Shown piece after piece: positions 45,581-54,003 of a stretch of DNA of 64,000 nt. The DNA is from Robiginitalea aurantiaca. Its GTDB lineage: Bacteria > Bacteroidota > Bacteroidia > Flavobacteriales > Flavobacteriaceae. The stretch lies in the NCBI RefSeq assembly GCF_030380815.1, contig NZ_JAUDUY010000004.1, positions 310,001-374,000 of the forward strand. Reading direction: 5' to 3'. Position 1 is the first letter of the stretch, and every line of letters begins with the position of its first letter. The notes under the pieces were generated by a model. That model was not told the DNA's origin, ran no database searches, and worked only from the letters and a program-made list of their open reading frames with translations. A program made the position numbers and the translations under genes.

Positions 45581-46693
45581 ATGTACGCTATTCTGGATAT
45601 AGAGACCACAGGTGGGAAGTACAACGAAGAAGCGATTACAGAAATCGCCATCCATCGTTTTGACGGAGACCAGGTCGTGGACACCTTTATCAGCCTGATC
45701 AATCCAGAGCGGGAAATTCAGCCCTATGTACAAAAGTTGACGGGAATATACCCGAAAATGGTTCGAACGGCTCCAAAATTTTATCAGGTGGCAAAGCGGA
45801 TTGTGGAGATTACCGAAGGAACGGTCCTGGTAGCTCACAATGCGATGTTCGATTATCGGATACTGCGCACCGAATTTCGGAGGTTGGGATTCGATTTTCA
45901 ACGGCAGACCCTTTGTACGGTAGCCCTTTCACAGCAGCTTATCCCGGAAGCAGAATCGCATAGCCTGGGTAAACTGGTCCGATCCCTTGGCATTCCGGTA
46001 AGCGACAGACACCGGGCCAATGGCGATGCCCTTGCCACATTAAAACTCTTCCAGGTCCTGATGAACCGGGATATTAAAAAGGGCATTCTCAGGGAGGTCA
46101 TCCGGGCCGAAGAGCACGGGGAACTCTCTTCCCGACAGCTCAAACTCGTGGCCTCCGTACCGCGGGACATTGGAGTCTACTATCTCTTTAACAAGGAAGG
46201 GGCTTTGATTTATCTGGGGAACAGCAGGAATATGCAGGCTGCGGTGAACGCCCACTTTACAGGCGAACATCAACCCGGGCTGAGTCTGAGAAAGGAGACC
46301 CGGGAGGTTCAATTTGAACGTACGGGCAGTGAGCTGATGGCATTGCTGAAAACCCATATGGAACTGGTTACCAATCAGCCCGTCCACAACCAGCCCCTCA
46401 GATCTGCGGTAAAGCCGGAAAGGAATCAGATCCAGGTTAACGGCACCCCAATGTCGCTTGAGGGAAGGCAACTTTTGCTGGTGGATAAAGGGCGTAAAAA
46501 CGGGGAGCGGTCGGCCATATGGCTGCAGGATAAAGAAGTGAAGGGGATTGGTTATTATGAATTAAACCACCAAATCAATAATATTCATATCTTAGAAAAC
46601 CTTCTTACCCCTGTATCCGACTCCACAGGGGCACTGGATGTGGTGATCGATTTCCTGAATAAAAAACCGATCCTGAAGGCTATTGAACTCTAA
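45581..46693 (+). CDS. DEDDh exonuclease fused to a degenerate GIY-YIG domain
   Basis: A 370-residue protein. The N-terminal part (1-165) is a DnaQ-like 3'-5' exonuclease: D6 and E8 in ILDIETTGG, HNAMFDYRIL, and the final His-Asp pair in RHRANGDALAT. The C-terminal part (about 195-290) resembles a GIY-YIG domain (IGVYYLFNKEGALIYLGNS), as in UvrC-like or Cho-like proteins, but the position normally holding the catalytic Arg is replaced (RNMQAAVNAHF). The last 80 residues are unassigned. The start MYAILDIE was taken because the earlier ATG would overlap yggS. It probably acts in DNA repair or proofreading. Confidence 0.87.
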   Translation: MYAILDIETTGGKYNEEAITEIAIHRFDGDQVVDTFISLINPEREIQPYVQKLTGIYPKMVRTAPKFYQVAKRIVEITEGTVLVAHNAMFDYRILRTEFRRLGFDFQRQTLCTVALSQQLIPEAESHSLGKLVRSLGIPVSDRHRANGDALATLKLFQVLMNRDIKKGILREVIRAEEHGELSSRQLKLVASVPRDIGVYYLFNKEGALIYLGNSRNMQAAVNAHFTGEHQPGLSLRKETREVQFERTGSELMALLKTHMELVTNQPVHNQPLRSAVKPERNQIQVNGTPMSLEGRQLLLVDKGRKNGERSAIWLQDKEVKGIGYYELNHQINNIHILENLLTPVSDSTGALDVVIDFLNKKPILKAIEL

Positions 46694-46702
46694 GATCCTG
46701 AT

Positions 46703-47551
46703 TTGAAAAACACCATAGTAAAGAAAGATTGGAGACATAAGCTTCACGAAATCATTTACGAGGCAGATACGCCTATGGGCAAAGGGTTCGATCTGATTCT
46801 CATATTTGTGATCCTCCTGAGTGTGGTGCTGGTCATGCTGGAAAGCGTTACGGAATTCGATCAAAAATACCACGATACCCTTTTCACAATGGAGTGGATC
46901 GTGACGATCTTTTTCACCATTGAGTACATCGCCAGGATTATATGTATCCGGAAACCTACCAGCTATATTTTCAGCTTTTACGGCATCATTGACTTTCTTT
47001 CGACCATTCCCCTCTACCTCTCCTATCTCGTTGCCGGCTCCCAGGTATTGCTGGCCGTAAGGGCTTTCAGGCTTTTGCGTATTTTTCGGATCCTCAAACT
47101 GGTCCAATATATTGGGGAAGCCTCTCAATTGGGCACTGCCCTGAAGGCCAGCCGGACGAAGATTGCCGTTTTTATCTACGTTGTGCTTATCCTTTCGGTG
47201 ATCATGGGAACCCTGATGTACCTTATCGAAAGTCCGGAAGCGGGGTTCACAAGCATCCCCAGAAGCATTTACTGGACGATTGTTACCCTTACCACTGTGG
47301 GATATGGAGATATTGCGCCCCAGACTACCATGGGACAGTTTATCGCAACAGTGATCATGATCCTGGGGTATGGGATCATTGCCGTGCCAACCGGTATTGT
47401 TACGGTGGAATTTGCCAAGCATGGAAGCAAGGGGAAGAACGCAGAGGACAAAAATCTGGTCCATGTCAATACCCACTCCTGCTCATCGTGCGGGGTGGAA
47501 GGCCACAGAGATGACGCCACCCATTGTTTCAAATGCGGAGAGCTGCTCTGA
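46703..47551 (+). CDS. Voltage-gated-type potassium channel with C-terminal zinc ribbon
   Basis: A 282-residue six-helix ion channel. S1-S3 occupy about 28-110, S4 carries spaced arginines (VRAFRLLRIFRILKL, about 119-133), and the pore filter TLTTVGYGD is at about 195-203, followed by S6. The tail ends in a CxxC...CxxC zinc ribbon (about 259-281: CSSCGVEGHRDDATHCFKCG). The start is a TTG at 46703. Its stop codon shares one nucleotide with the miaA start (TGATG). K+ selectivity follows from the filter; the ribbon's role is unknown. Confidence 0.9.
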   Translation: MKNTIVKKDWRHKLHEIIYEADTPMGKGFDLILIFVILLSVVLVMLESVTEFDQKYHDTLFTMEWIVTIFFTIEYIARIICIRKPTSYIFSFYGIIDFLSTIPLYLSYLVAGSQVLLAVRAFRLLRIFRILKLVQYIGEASQLGTALKASRTKIAVFIYVVLILSVIMGTLMYLIESPEAGFTSIPRSIYWTIVTLTTVGYGDIAPQTTMGQFIATVIMILGYGIIAVPTGIVTVEFAKHGSKGKNAEDKNLVHVNTHSCSSCGVEGHRDDATHCFKCGELL

Positions 47552-48471
47552 TGGACAAGTATTTGATCTCGATTTGCGGAGCTACCGGAATCGGTAAAAC
47601 CCGGTGGGCCATACGCCTGGCACAACATTATAAAACAGAAATCCTCTCCGCGGATTCGAGACAGTTTTACCGCGAAATGCGCATTGGGACGGCAGTCCCC
47701 TCAGCCTCCGAATTAGAAGCCGTTCCCCATCATTTCATACAGCATAAATCCATTCTCGAAACCTATACTGTCGGGGATTTTCAAAGGGAAGCTCTGGAGC
47801 GTATTGCGGACCTTTTTCAAGTACATGACCACCTTATCCTGGCAGGTGGCAGCGGGCTCTATCTGGACGCCGTAACCAGGGGGCTGGATGAATTCCCGGA
47901 GGTGACTCCCGGTGTGAGGGAGGACCTTGAACGAAAATACCGCGAAGAGGGAATCAAGACCTTGCAGGACCTGCTCTATAAGGTCGACCCGGAATATCAC
48001 AAAATCGTCGACTTACAAAACGTCAGAAGACTTGTTCGCGCCCTCGAAATTTGTATCTCCAGCGGAAAGCCTTATAGTTCTTTCCTGGGAAAACCAAAAT
48101 CACCCCAGGGCTTCAAACATATTGCATTGGGTATCGATGCCCCACGAGAGGTGATCTATAGCAGAATCGACCAGAGGGTTGATCATATGATTGAACAGGG
48201 CCTCCTGGATGAAGTGATCGAATTACGCCAATATCGGGACCTGAACGCCATGCAAACCGTAGGATACCAGGAACTCTTTGCCTATCTGGACGGGGAGGTT
48301 GCTTTGGAGACCGCTATAGAGAACATCAAAAGAAATACGAGACGTTTTGCCAAACGACAGGGGACCTGGTTTCGCAGGGATCCGAATATTTTCTGGATTC
48401 CCTTTGATGCTCCTGCTGAGACCGGTATAGCACTTGTGGAAAATCACATAAGATCCCTCCATGGTCACTAA
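47551..48471 (+). CDS. miaA: tRNA dimethylallyltransferase MiaA
   Basis: Adds a dimethylallyl group to A37 of tRNAs that read codons starting with U. The 306 residues show the P-loop GATGIGKTRWA, the conserved ILSADSRQFYREMRIGTAVPS stretch (named by ends), LILAGGSGLYLDAVTRGLD, and the tRNA-binding end TVGYQELFAYLDGE with RNTRRFAKRQGTWFRRD. The start MDKYLIS overlaps the channel gene stop by one nucleotide; an ATG nine codons upstream is inside that gene. gntK overlaps the 3' end by 11 bp. Confidence 0.96.
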   Translation: MDKYLISICGATGIGKTRWAIRLAQHYKTEILSADSRQFYREMRIGTAVPSASELEAVPHHFIQHKSILETYTVGDFQREALERIADLFQVHDHLILAGGSGLYLDAVTRGLDEFPEVTPGVREDLERKYREEGIKTLQDLLYKVDPEYHKIVDLQNVRRLVRALEICISSGKPYSSFLGKPKSPQGFKHIALGIDAPREVIYSRIDQRVDHMIEQGLLDEVIELRQYRDLNAMQTVGYQELFAYLDGEVALETAIENIKRNTRRFAKRQGTWFRRDPNIFWIPFDAPAETGIALVENHIRSLHGH

Positions 48472-48961
48472 AGAAAGAATATATATAATCATGGGTGTTT
48501 CCGGCTGTGGAAAGTCTACCCTGGGCAGGGTGCTGGCCGAACGTCTGGAGCTCCCTTTTTTTGATGGCGATGATTTTCATCCCCCTGAGAATATTGAAAA
48601 AATGTCCGGCGGTTTACCCCTGGACGATTCGGATCGGGAGGGGTGGCTCAGCAGACTGAATGAGCTCTCCCTGCAGCACAAAAGCAAGGGGGCAGTAATT
48701 GCGTGTTCCGCACTTAAGGAGAGGTATCGCAAACGATTAGGGGCCGGTCTCGAAGGCAGTATCACCTGGGTATACCTGCATGGAAATTATCAAACAATAC
48801 TGGAAAGAATCCGGGGCCGGGAATCTCATTTTATGCCATCCGCCCTGCTCAAATCCCAGTTTGAAACCCTTGAACCTCCGCAATACGGTTTACATATCCC
48901 GGTCAGTCTTCCGGTTGCAGCGGCAGTTTTAAAAATTCAGGAGTACGTAAAACAGCTCTGA
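48461..48961 (+). CDS. gntK: Gluconokinase
   Basis: A 166-residue P-loop kinase that phosphorylates gluconate to 6-phosphogluconate. Walker A is GVSGCGKSTLG; FFDGDDFHPPENIEKMSGGLPLDD (named by its ends) and the CSALKERYRKRLG segment are family hallmarks, and HFMPSALLKSQFETLEPP completes the lid and substrate site. It is the last gene of the co-directional run, overlapping miaA by 11 bp. Confidence 0.93.
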   Translation: MVTKERIYIIMGVSGCGKSTLGRVLAERLELPFFDGDDFHPPENIEKMSGGLPLDDSDREGWLSRLNELSLQHKSKGAVIACSALKERYRKRLGAGLEGSITWVYLHGNYQTILERIRGRESHFMPSALLKSQFETLEPPQYGLHIPVSLPVAAAVLKIQEYVKQL

Positions 48962-49009
48962 AACGTTGATGCTCAGATGTACGTAGGTACATGGAGTGCT
49001 TTTTTTCCT

Positions 49010-49723
49010 TTAGGAATCAGTCGCCTTGACGACCAGGCGAAAGCCCTCCCCGTGAATATTCAGAATCTCCACGCTATCATCCCGCTTCAAATATTTCCTG
49101 AGCTTGGCAATGTAAACATCCATACTCCGGGAGGTGAAGTAATTATCATCCCTCCATATTTTGGTCAGGGCAAGCTCCCTGGGCATAAGGTCGTTTTCAT
49201 GCAGGGCGAGCAATCGAAGTAGTTCATTCTCCTTTGGAGAAAGCTTATTGGGCTCCTCGTCTTTATATTTTAGGAAACGCAACTTTGAATTCAGATGAAA
49301 ATTCCCGATCTGAAACTCAAACTGCTTGCTGTCCGCCAGGTTGTTGGATTCCTTGCGCAGAAGTAGTGCCTGTAGTTTGGCCAGGAGAACCTCAGAATCA
49401 AAAGGCTTATTCAGATAATCATCAGCCCCGGCTTTGTAGCCTTTAAGGACATCTTCCTTCATCGTTTTGGCAGTGAGGAAAACAATGGGGACGCTCTCAT
49501 TCTTCTCACGAATCTCTCTGGCAAGGGTAAAGCCATCCTTATAGGGCATCATCACATCGAGGATACAAACATCGTAGTTATCCTTCTTGAATTTTTCAAA
49601 ACCCTCCATCCCATTCTTTGCCAGAGTGACATCGAAATCATTCATCGACAAGTAGTCCTTGAGCACGATTCCAAAATTCGGATCGTCTTCTACCAATAAT
49701 ATTTTCTTATTTGCTACTTCCAT
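49010..49723 (-). CDS. OmpR-family response regulator (RprY-like)
   Basis: A 237-residue regulator with a receiver domain (about 1-125; D13-D14 acidic pair, phospho-Asp D56 in CILDVMMPYKDG, Lys in YLNKPFDSE) and a C-terminal winged helix (about 140-233; LSPKENELLRLLALHEND, then RSMDVYIAKLRKYLKRD). Together with the kinase 6 bp upstream it forms a two-component pair similar to RprXY of Bacteroides. The stimulus is unknown. Confidence 0.93.
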   Translation of the reverse strand: MEVANKKILLVEDDPNFGIVLKDYLSMNDFDVTLAKNGMEGFEKFKKDNYDVCILDVMMPYKDGFTLAREIREKNESVPIVFLTAKTMKEDVLKGYKAGADDYLNKPFDSEVLLAKLQALLLRKESNNLADSKQFEFQIGNFHLNSKLRFLKYKDEEPNKLSPKENELLRLLALHENDLMPRELALTKIWRDDNYFTSRSMDVYIAKLRKYLKRDDSVEILNIHGEGFRLVVKATDS

Positions 49724-49729
49724 AACTTG

Positions 49730-51310
49730 CTAAATTAATGGGAGTTTAATGTAAAAAGTGCTTCCTTTTCCTTTCTCACTTTCCACATAGACCTCTCCCT
49801 GATGGTCTTCAACTATTTTCTTGACATAGGCCAGTCCCAGCCCGTGTCCCTTTACGTTGTGAATATCTCCGGTATGCTCCCGGTAAAATTTTTCAAAGAT
49901 GCGTTTGGTCACCGCCTTGGACATTCCCGCACCCTGATCCTGGATTCGGATGATCAGGTAGTTGTTGGCCACTTCGGTAAACACATCAATTTTTGGTGCT
50001 TCCGGGGAATATTTTACCGCATTGTCAAGCATATTGACAATCACATTCCCAAAATGTGTTTTGTTGGCCAACACATCGCATCTCTCGGCATTCAAATGCG
50101 ATTTGACGTAGCCTCCTCTATTCTGAACAATCAATCCTATGTGCGCAATGGCCTCATTGATTATTTGATGCGCATCGACACGCTCTTTACTGATATCGAG
50201 TTGGTTCTTTTCCAACTTGGAAATCCTCAGTACGTTTTCAACCTGGGCGTGCATGCGTTTATTTTCATCCCGGATCATGTTTAAATACCGACCTACTTTC
50301 TCCGAATCACCCATGATTTTTGGATTCCTGATGGCTTCAACCGCAAGGTTTATAGTAGCTATCGGCGTTTTGAACTCATGGGTCATATTGTTGATGAAAT
50401 CCGTTTTAATCTCTGAAATCTGCTTCTGACGGATTAATTGATAAATAGCACTGGCATAGGCGATCATGATAATTAGCGTAAATAGCAGGGATAAAACAGC
50501 CATTCCTACAATTGAGCGCACCAGGAAATCTTTTTTGTTGGGAAAGGAAATCAAAAGTGCAAAGTCCGTTTGGTCTTCGCTATCCCGGAACACCGGTGCC
50601 TTGTAATAACTATCCTTTTCGAGACTGAATTTCCTGGATTTTATCTTGGTCGGCAAGCCCCGGCTATAAACACCGTATTCATATTGAATGTCGAGGTTTC
50701 TGTTTTCGAGTTCCTGATTGAGCAGAAGTTCGATTTCCTCTCGTGTCACCCTTTCGTGTATCGGAACCCGATTGGCATAAACCCTGTAGACATCGTCAAA
50801 CATTGCCTTTTCCATGGAGGAAATACCTCCGACTTTTTCCCATTTTTCGATAGGGCTCAACCGGTAGGCCTTCCCATCCAGACCGTACTCTTCTTTAAAG
50901 ATGGTTTTTGTCCTCCGACTCGTAAAATTCTTTATCGTAGTCGTATCCGAGGAATTTGAATTGTCAAAGAACGTAGAAGCTATATCGTAATCTTCTTCCA
51001 GAATCCCGTGAGAATAGAATAGAATTTCATTGGAATTCAAATCGCGGTCGATGAAGAAGATATTGCTGAGTTGGGTGCTTTTGAGATCCCCCAGGCTATC
51101 CTTTAAATTAAGGAAGCGCTCGGAGTAATCCTTCATTTCACGCTCCTCGATTTTTTCGGCTACCCTGCTCAAGACTTCGGTCACCGTATTGGAGAACTGT
51201 TCCTCCTTATCTTCAACAGAACGCTTAATCCAATATAACTGCACCGCTATTATCCCGACAAGAGAAAGGCTCATTAGAACCACCAGCAGCACAAACAATC
51301 TCTTATTCAT
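49730..51310 (-). CDS. Sensor histidine kinase (RprX-like)
   Basis: A 526-residue membrane kinase. TM1 is about 6-26, a periplasmic sensor region covers about 27-260, and TM2 is about 266-288. The HisKA domain has the phospho-acceptor His in FINNMTHEFKTPIATIN (about 309). The HATPase domain has the N box MLDNAVKYSPEAP, G1 IRIQDQGAGMS, and G2 GHGLGLAYVKKI. It is transcribed ahead of its regulator with a 6-bp gap. Confidence 0.94.
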   Translation of the reverse strand: MNKRLFVLLVVLMSLSLVGIIAVQLYWIKRSVEDKEEQFSNTVTEVLSRVAEKIEEREMKDYSERFLNLKDSLGDLKSTQLSNIFFIDRDLNSNEILFYSHGILEEDYDIASTFFDNSNSSDTTTIKNFTSRRTKTIFKEEYGLDGKAYRLSPIEKWEKVGGISSMEKAMFDDVYRVYANRVPIHERVTREEIELLLNQELENRNLDIQYEYGVYSRGLPTKIKSRKFSLEKDSYYKAPVFRDSEDQTDFALLISFPNKKDFLVRSIVGMAVLSLLFTLIIMIAYASAIYQLIRQKQISEIKTDFINNMTHEFKTPIATINLAVEAIRNPKIMGDSEKVGRYLNMIRDENKRMHAQVENVLRISKLEKNQLDISKERVDAHQIINEAIAHIGLIVQNRGGYVKSHLNAERCDVLANKTHFGNVIVNMLDNAVKYSPEAPKIDVFTEVANNYLIIRIQDQGAGMSKAVTKRIFEKFYREHTGDIHNVKGHGLGLAYVKKIVEDHQGEVYVESEKGKGSTFYIKLPLI

Positions 51311-51365
51311 CGTTCAGGTAAAAATAAAAATTTAACATTTAGGGGGCGGTTGGTTTAACCTAACC

Positions 51366-51974
51366 TTAACAAAAGGATTCGTCCCCGGCCCCCGATAATT
51401 GGAGGAGTTCACGGTGTATGTCTTCAACTTGACGACGCGTATTTTCCAGGTTGGTGTTCTCGATGACGAAGTCCGCCAGGGGTATTTTATCGGAATCCTT
51501 CCATTGATTCTCCATTCGTTCCCGCACATCTGCTGCCTGAACGTCATCCCGTTCTACAACCCTTGCAATCCGCACTGATTCCGGCGCAGTAACCAGTATG
51601 GTACGGTCCAGATGCTTATTCCCTCTATTCTCCATGAGTATAGCGGCTTCCTGCAACACATACGGGGCTTTCTGAGCGGCACTCCACAAATTGAAATCCT
51701 CCCGGACAGCGGGATGAACCAGGGCATTCAGGGACGATAGAAGCTCAGGATCAGAAAAAACGCGGCCGGCGATCCATTGGCGATTCAGGCTGCCATCTTT
51801 ATAAGCCTTTGTTCCCAATAGGGTTGTAATTGCTTCCCGGAGGTCCGTATCCCCATTCATTAAGTCTTTTGCCCGCCTGTCCGAATCGTATACCGGGGCA
51901 CCCAGCTCCCTGAAAAAAGAAGCCACGGTACTCTTTCCACTACCGATCCCCCCGGTCAGGCCTACACGGATCAT
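51366..51974 (-). CDS. coaE: Dephospho-CoA kinase
   Basis: Last step of coenzyme A synthesis: phosphorylates the 3'-hydroxyl of dephospho-CoA. The 202-residue P-loop protein opens VGLTGGIGSGKSTVASFF, with YDSDRRAKDLM and LVHPAVREDFNLW further on. The start overlaps the end of the YbbR-domain gene by 4 nt. The window also holds coaBC and panB of the same pathway at separate sites. Confidence 0.95.
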   Translation of the reverse strand: MIRVGLTGGIGSGKSTVASFFRELGAPVYDSDRRAKDLMNGDTDLREAITTLLGTKAYKDGSLNRQWIAGRVFSDPELLSSLNALVHPAVREDFNLWSAAQKAPYVLQEAAILMENRGNKHLDRTILVTAPESVRIARVVERDDVQAADVRERMENQWKDSDKIPLADFVIENTNLENTRRQVEDIHRELLQLSGAGDESFC

Positions 51975-52924
51975 TCCCTTTTGGTGATAAATTCCACGGA
52001 AGTCTCAAGCAATTGCGTCTCGTGCACCCCCTCCGGTTTTACTGCCAGATTCAACATCAAACGACCCGTTCCCGAAGACGGGGAGCTATAGTCTGCCACA
52101 AGACGAAAATCATTTGGACTCAAAGATTTTAGGCCTTCGATACGTCCCTTACACAAGACCCCTACCATATCCGGAAATGTCTGAACCTTAAGGCTATCCG
52201 GAAGATTGATTACCTCTACAGGAACTTCGATCACCGCCTCTGAGAAACGCAGGACCTTTCCAGTGACCTGTATGCGGTTCTGGGAGAATTCGGTATTTGG
52301 GAATTGCTCCCCGGGATCCAGGGATAATTCACTTACAAAATCCTGCTTTATGCCACTGATTGGGAGGGGCTCGGTATAAATGACCTCTATGCTGTCGATT
52401 TCTGAAGGAGGGCCTAAAAGGTGTACCTGGGCCGGCTCCAGAACCAATGCTCCCTCGAGCATGTAATTCTGGGCAAAATCCAGCTCCCCGCCAATCTCCA
52501 CGGGGACAGTCTTAGACCTGAGTTGTTGGAAATTCATAAAAAGCGTGTCGGAGGGAACCTGTAACAACCCGGTTCCCTGCCCAAGTTGTTCTTCTATCTG
52601 ATCCCTGTAGGTTTGTGGACTGACAAAGTACCCTCTGTCGCCCTTTAGCGCTTCCCTGAGGTCAATATTGATTTCTTTGGGACTGAGCTGATACCGAAGT
52701 AACTGAAATCCGTTCGCCCGGATACGTACCGGGAGCTCTTCAGGGGGGGCATCGATCAGTAAAGTCCCCTCCGGCTGATGGGTATAGTTCAGTGCAAATG
52801 CCACCGTATGCGAGTACGTCTCAGAGAGACGGGTGATAAACCAGGCCGTTATGGAAAATAAAAGGAAAAAGAGAAAAACCCGAACTCTCCGTTGTTTCAT
52901 GCCAGACTGGAAATTTTTAATCAA
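51971..52924 (-). CDS. YbbR-domain membrane-anchored protein
   Basis: A 317-residue protein with a basic N-terminus, one transmembrane helix (about 17-33, VFLFFLLFSITAWFITRL) and a long extracytoplasmic beta-rich part with repeated YbbR-like units (for example VEIGGELDFAQNYMLEGALVL, then VHLLGPPSEIDSIEVI; a second set near IEVPVEVINLPDSLKV). In Firmicutes YbbR/CdaR controls the cyclase CdaA, but no cdaA is adjacent here. It overlaps coaE by 4 nt and follows the glycosyltransferase gene by 3 bp, so all three are one transcript. Confidence 0.85.
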   Translation of the reverse strand: MIKNFQSGMKQRRVRVFLFFLLFSITAWFITRLSETYSHTVAFALNYTHQPEGTLLIDAPPEELPVRIRANGFQLLRYQLSPKEINIDLREALKGDRGYFVSPQTYRDQIEEQLGQGTGLLQVPSDTLFMNFQQLRSKTVPVEIGGELDFAQNYMLEGALVLEPAQVHLLGPPSEIDSIEVIYTEPLPISGIKQDFVSELSLDPGEQFPNTEFSQNRIQVTGKVLRFSEAVIEVPVEVINLPDSLKVQTFPDMVGVLCKGRIEGLKSLSPNDFRLVADYSSPSSGTGRLMLNLAVKPEGVHETQLLETSVEFITKRE

Positions 52925-52927
52925 AAC

Positions 52928-53944
52928 TCAGGGTTTAAAAAATAATTCAGGCATGAGCGCCTCAGGTTTCTTCTTACTAAAGGTAAGCAAGATGGTCGAT
53001 TTAAGAAAACCCAATCCATATCCCAGATACTGCACGACCAGGGCCACTGGGGCTAAGATAGCTGCCCCCGGGTTTTTTGATTTCAGCCCTGCCCCTATTG
53101 CCACGAGCATCAGGTAAAATGCATACAGTCCCAGCAAGGACCACCCAAGGGGACTACGTATTAAAAAGGGAAGGCTCACCGCAAAGAGCAAACCCAGGAG
53201 AAAAAAGGTCGGGAACCAATAGGTAATCTGTGCCGAGCCGGGATGCCAACGATTGAGTATGGGCCTTGTGAGCCCGAATTTATGTACCTGTCTGAAAAAT
53301 GATTTAAAATTGATCCTCCTTTTGTGATATACAGAAGCCCCGGGTATAAAACCGATCGAAAATCCCAGTTTTTTAAGCCTTAAGCTCAGGTCCGGGTCTT
53401 CTCCGGGATGAATATTCCCAAAACCGCCACTGGCCTCAAAAGCTTTCCTCGAAAGGCCCATATTAAAACTCCTGGGCTGGAATTTCTTTCGTGTAGCTTC
53501 CTTTCCCCGGATTCCCCCAGTGGTCAGAAAAGAAGTCATCGTAAAACTGATGGCCTGCTGCATGGCGTTAAACGACGGGTGGGCGTCATCGGCTCCACCG
53601 TAGCAATCCAGATAATTCTCGGAAAGAAACCCTGCTACCTGCTCCAGGTATTGAGGGGGTAAAATACAATCTGAATCTACCAGGATGCAGTAGGTACCCC
53701 GGGCGCGTTTCATTCCAAAATTTCTGGAATCTCCCGGGCCTGTATTGCGTTTTTTAAAGTAGGTGAGTTCCAAACGATCTGAAAAGTCACGAATGACTTC
53801 AGCTGAGGAAATACTGGAACCATCTTCTACTATGACAACTTCAAAAGGTTGTGAATAGGTCTGGGCCGAAAGACTTTCCAAAAGCTCTCTGATTTCCCCA
53901 GGCCTGTTATAGACAGGAACTACGAATGAAAAATAAATTTCCAT
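52928..53944 (-). CDS. Family 2 glycosyltransferase
   Basis: A membrane-associated GT-A glycosyltransferase (338 residues from the ATG of MEIYFSFVV; a GTG two codons earlier is possible). The nucleotide-sugar site includes FVVPVYNRPGEI, VVIVEDGSS, and the DxD-type VDSDCILPP. GGFGNIHPGEDPDLSLRLKKLG supplies the ED motif, named by its ends. Two or three hydrophobic segments (about 240-310) anchor it in the membrane. The acceptor and sugar are unknown. It starts the coaE operon. Confidence 0.9.
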   Translation of the reverse strand: MEIYFSFVVPVYNRPGEIRELLESLSAQTYSQPFEVVIVEDGSSISSAEVIRDFSDRLELTYFKKRNTGPGDSRNFGMKRARGTYCILVDSDCILPPQYLEQVAGFLSENYLDCYGGADDAHPSFNAMQQAISFTMTSFLTTGGIRGKEATRKKFQPRSFNMGLSRKAFEASGGFGNIHPGEDPDLSLRLKKLGFSIGFIPGASVYHKRRINFKSFFRQVHKFGLTRPILNRWHPGSAQITYWFPTFFLLGLLFAVSLPFLIRSPLGWSLLGLYAFYLMLVAIGAGLKSKNPGAAILAPVALVVQYLGYGLGFLKSTILLTFSKKKPEALMPELFFKP

Positions 53945-53954
53945 GATCACCTAT

Positions 53955-53981
53955 AAAAAAGCCATCCGCTAAGGGGATGGC
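53955..53981 (-). terminator. Rho-independent terminator after fabI
   Basis: Minus-strand stem GCCATCC/GGATGGC (arms 53981-53975 and 53967-53961) is followed by six T residues (53960-53955). It lies 22 bp beyond the fabI stop and just upstream of the glycosyltransferase start. Confidence 0.85.
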
Positions 53982-54003
53982 CTTAAACCTTATTTATTAT
54001 TTC

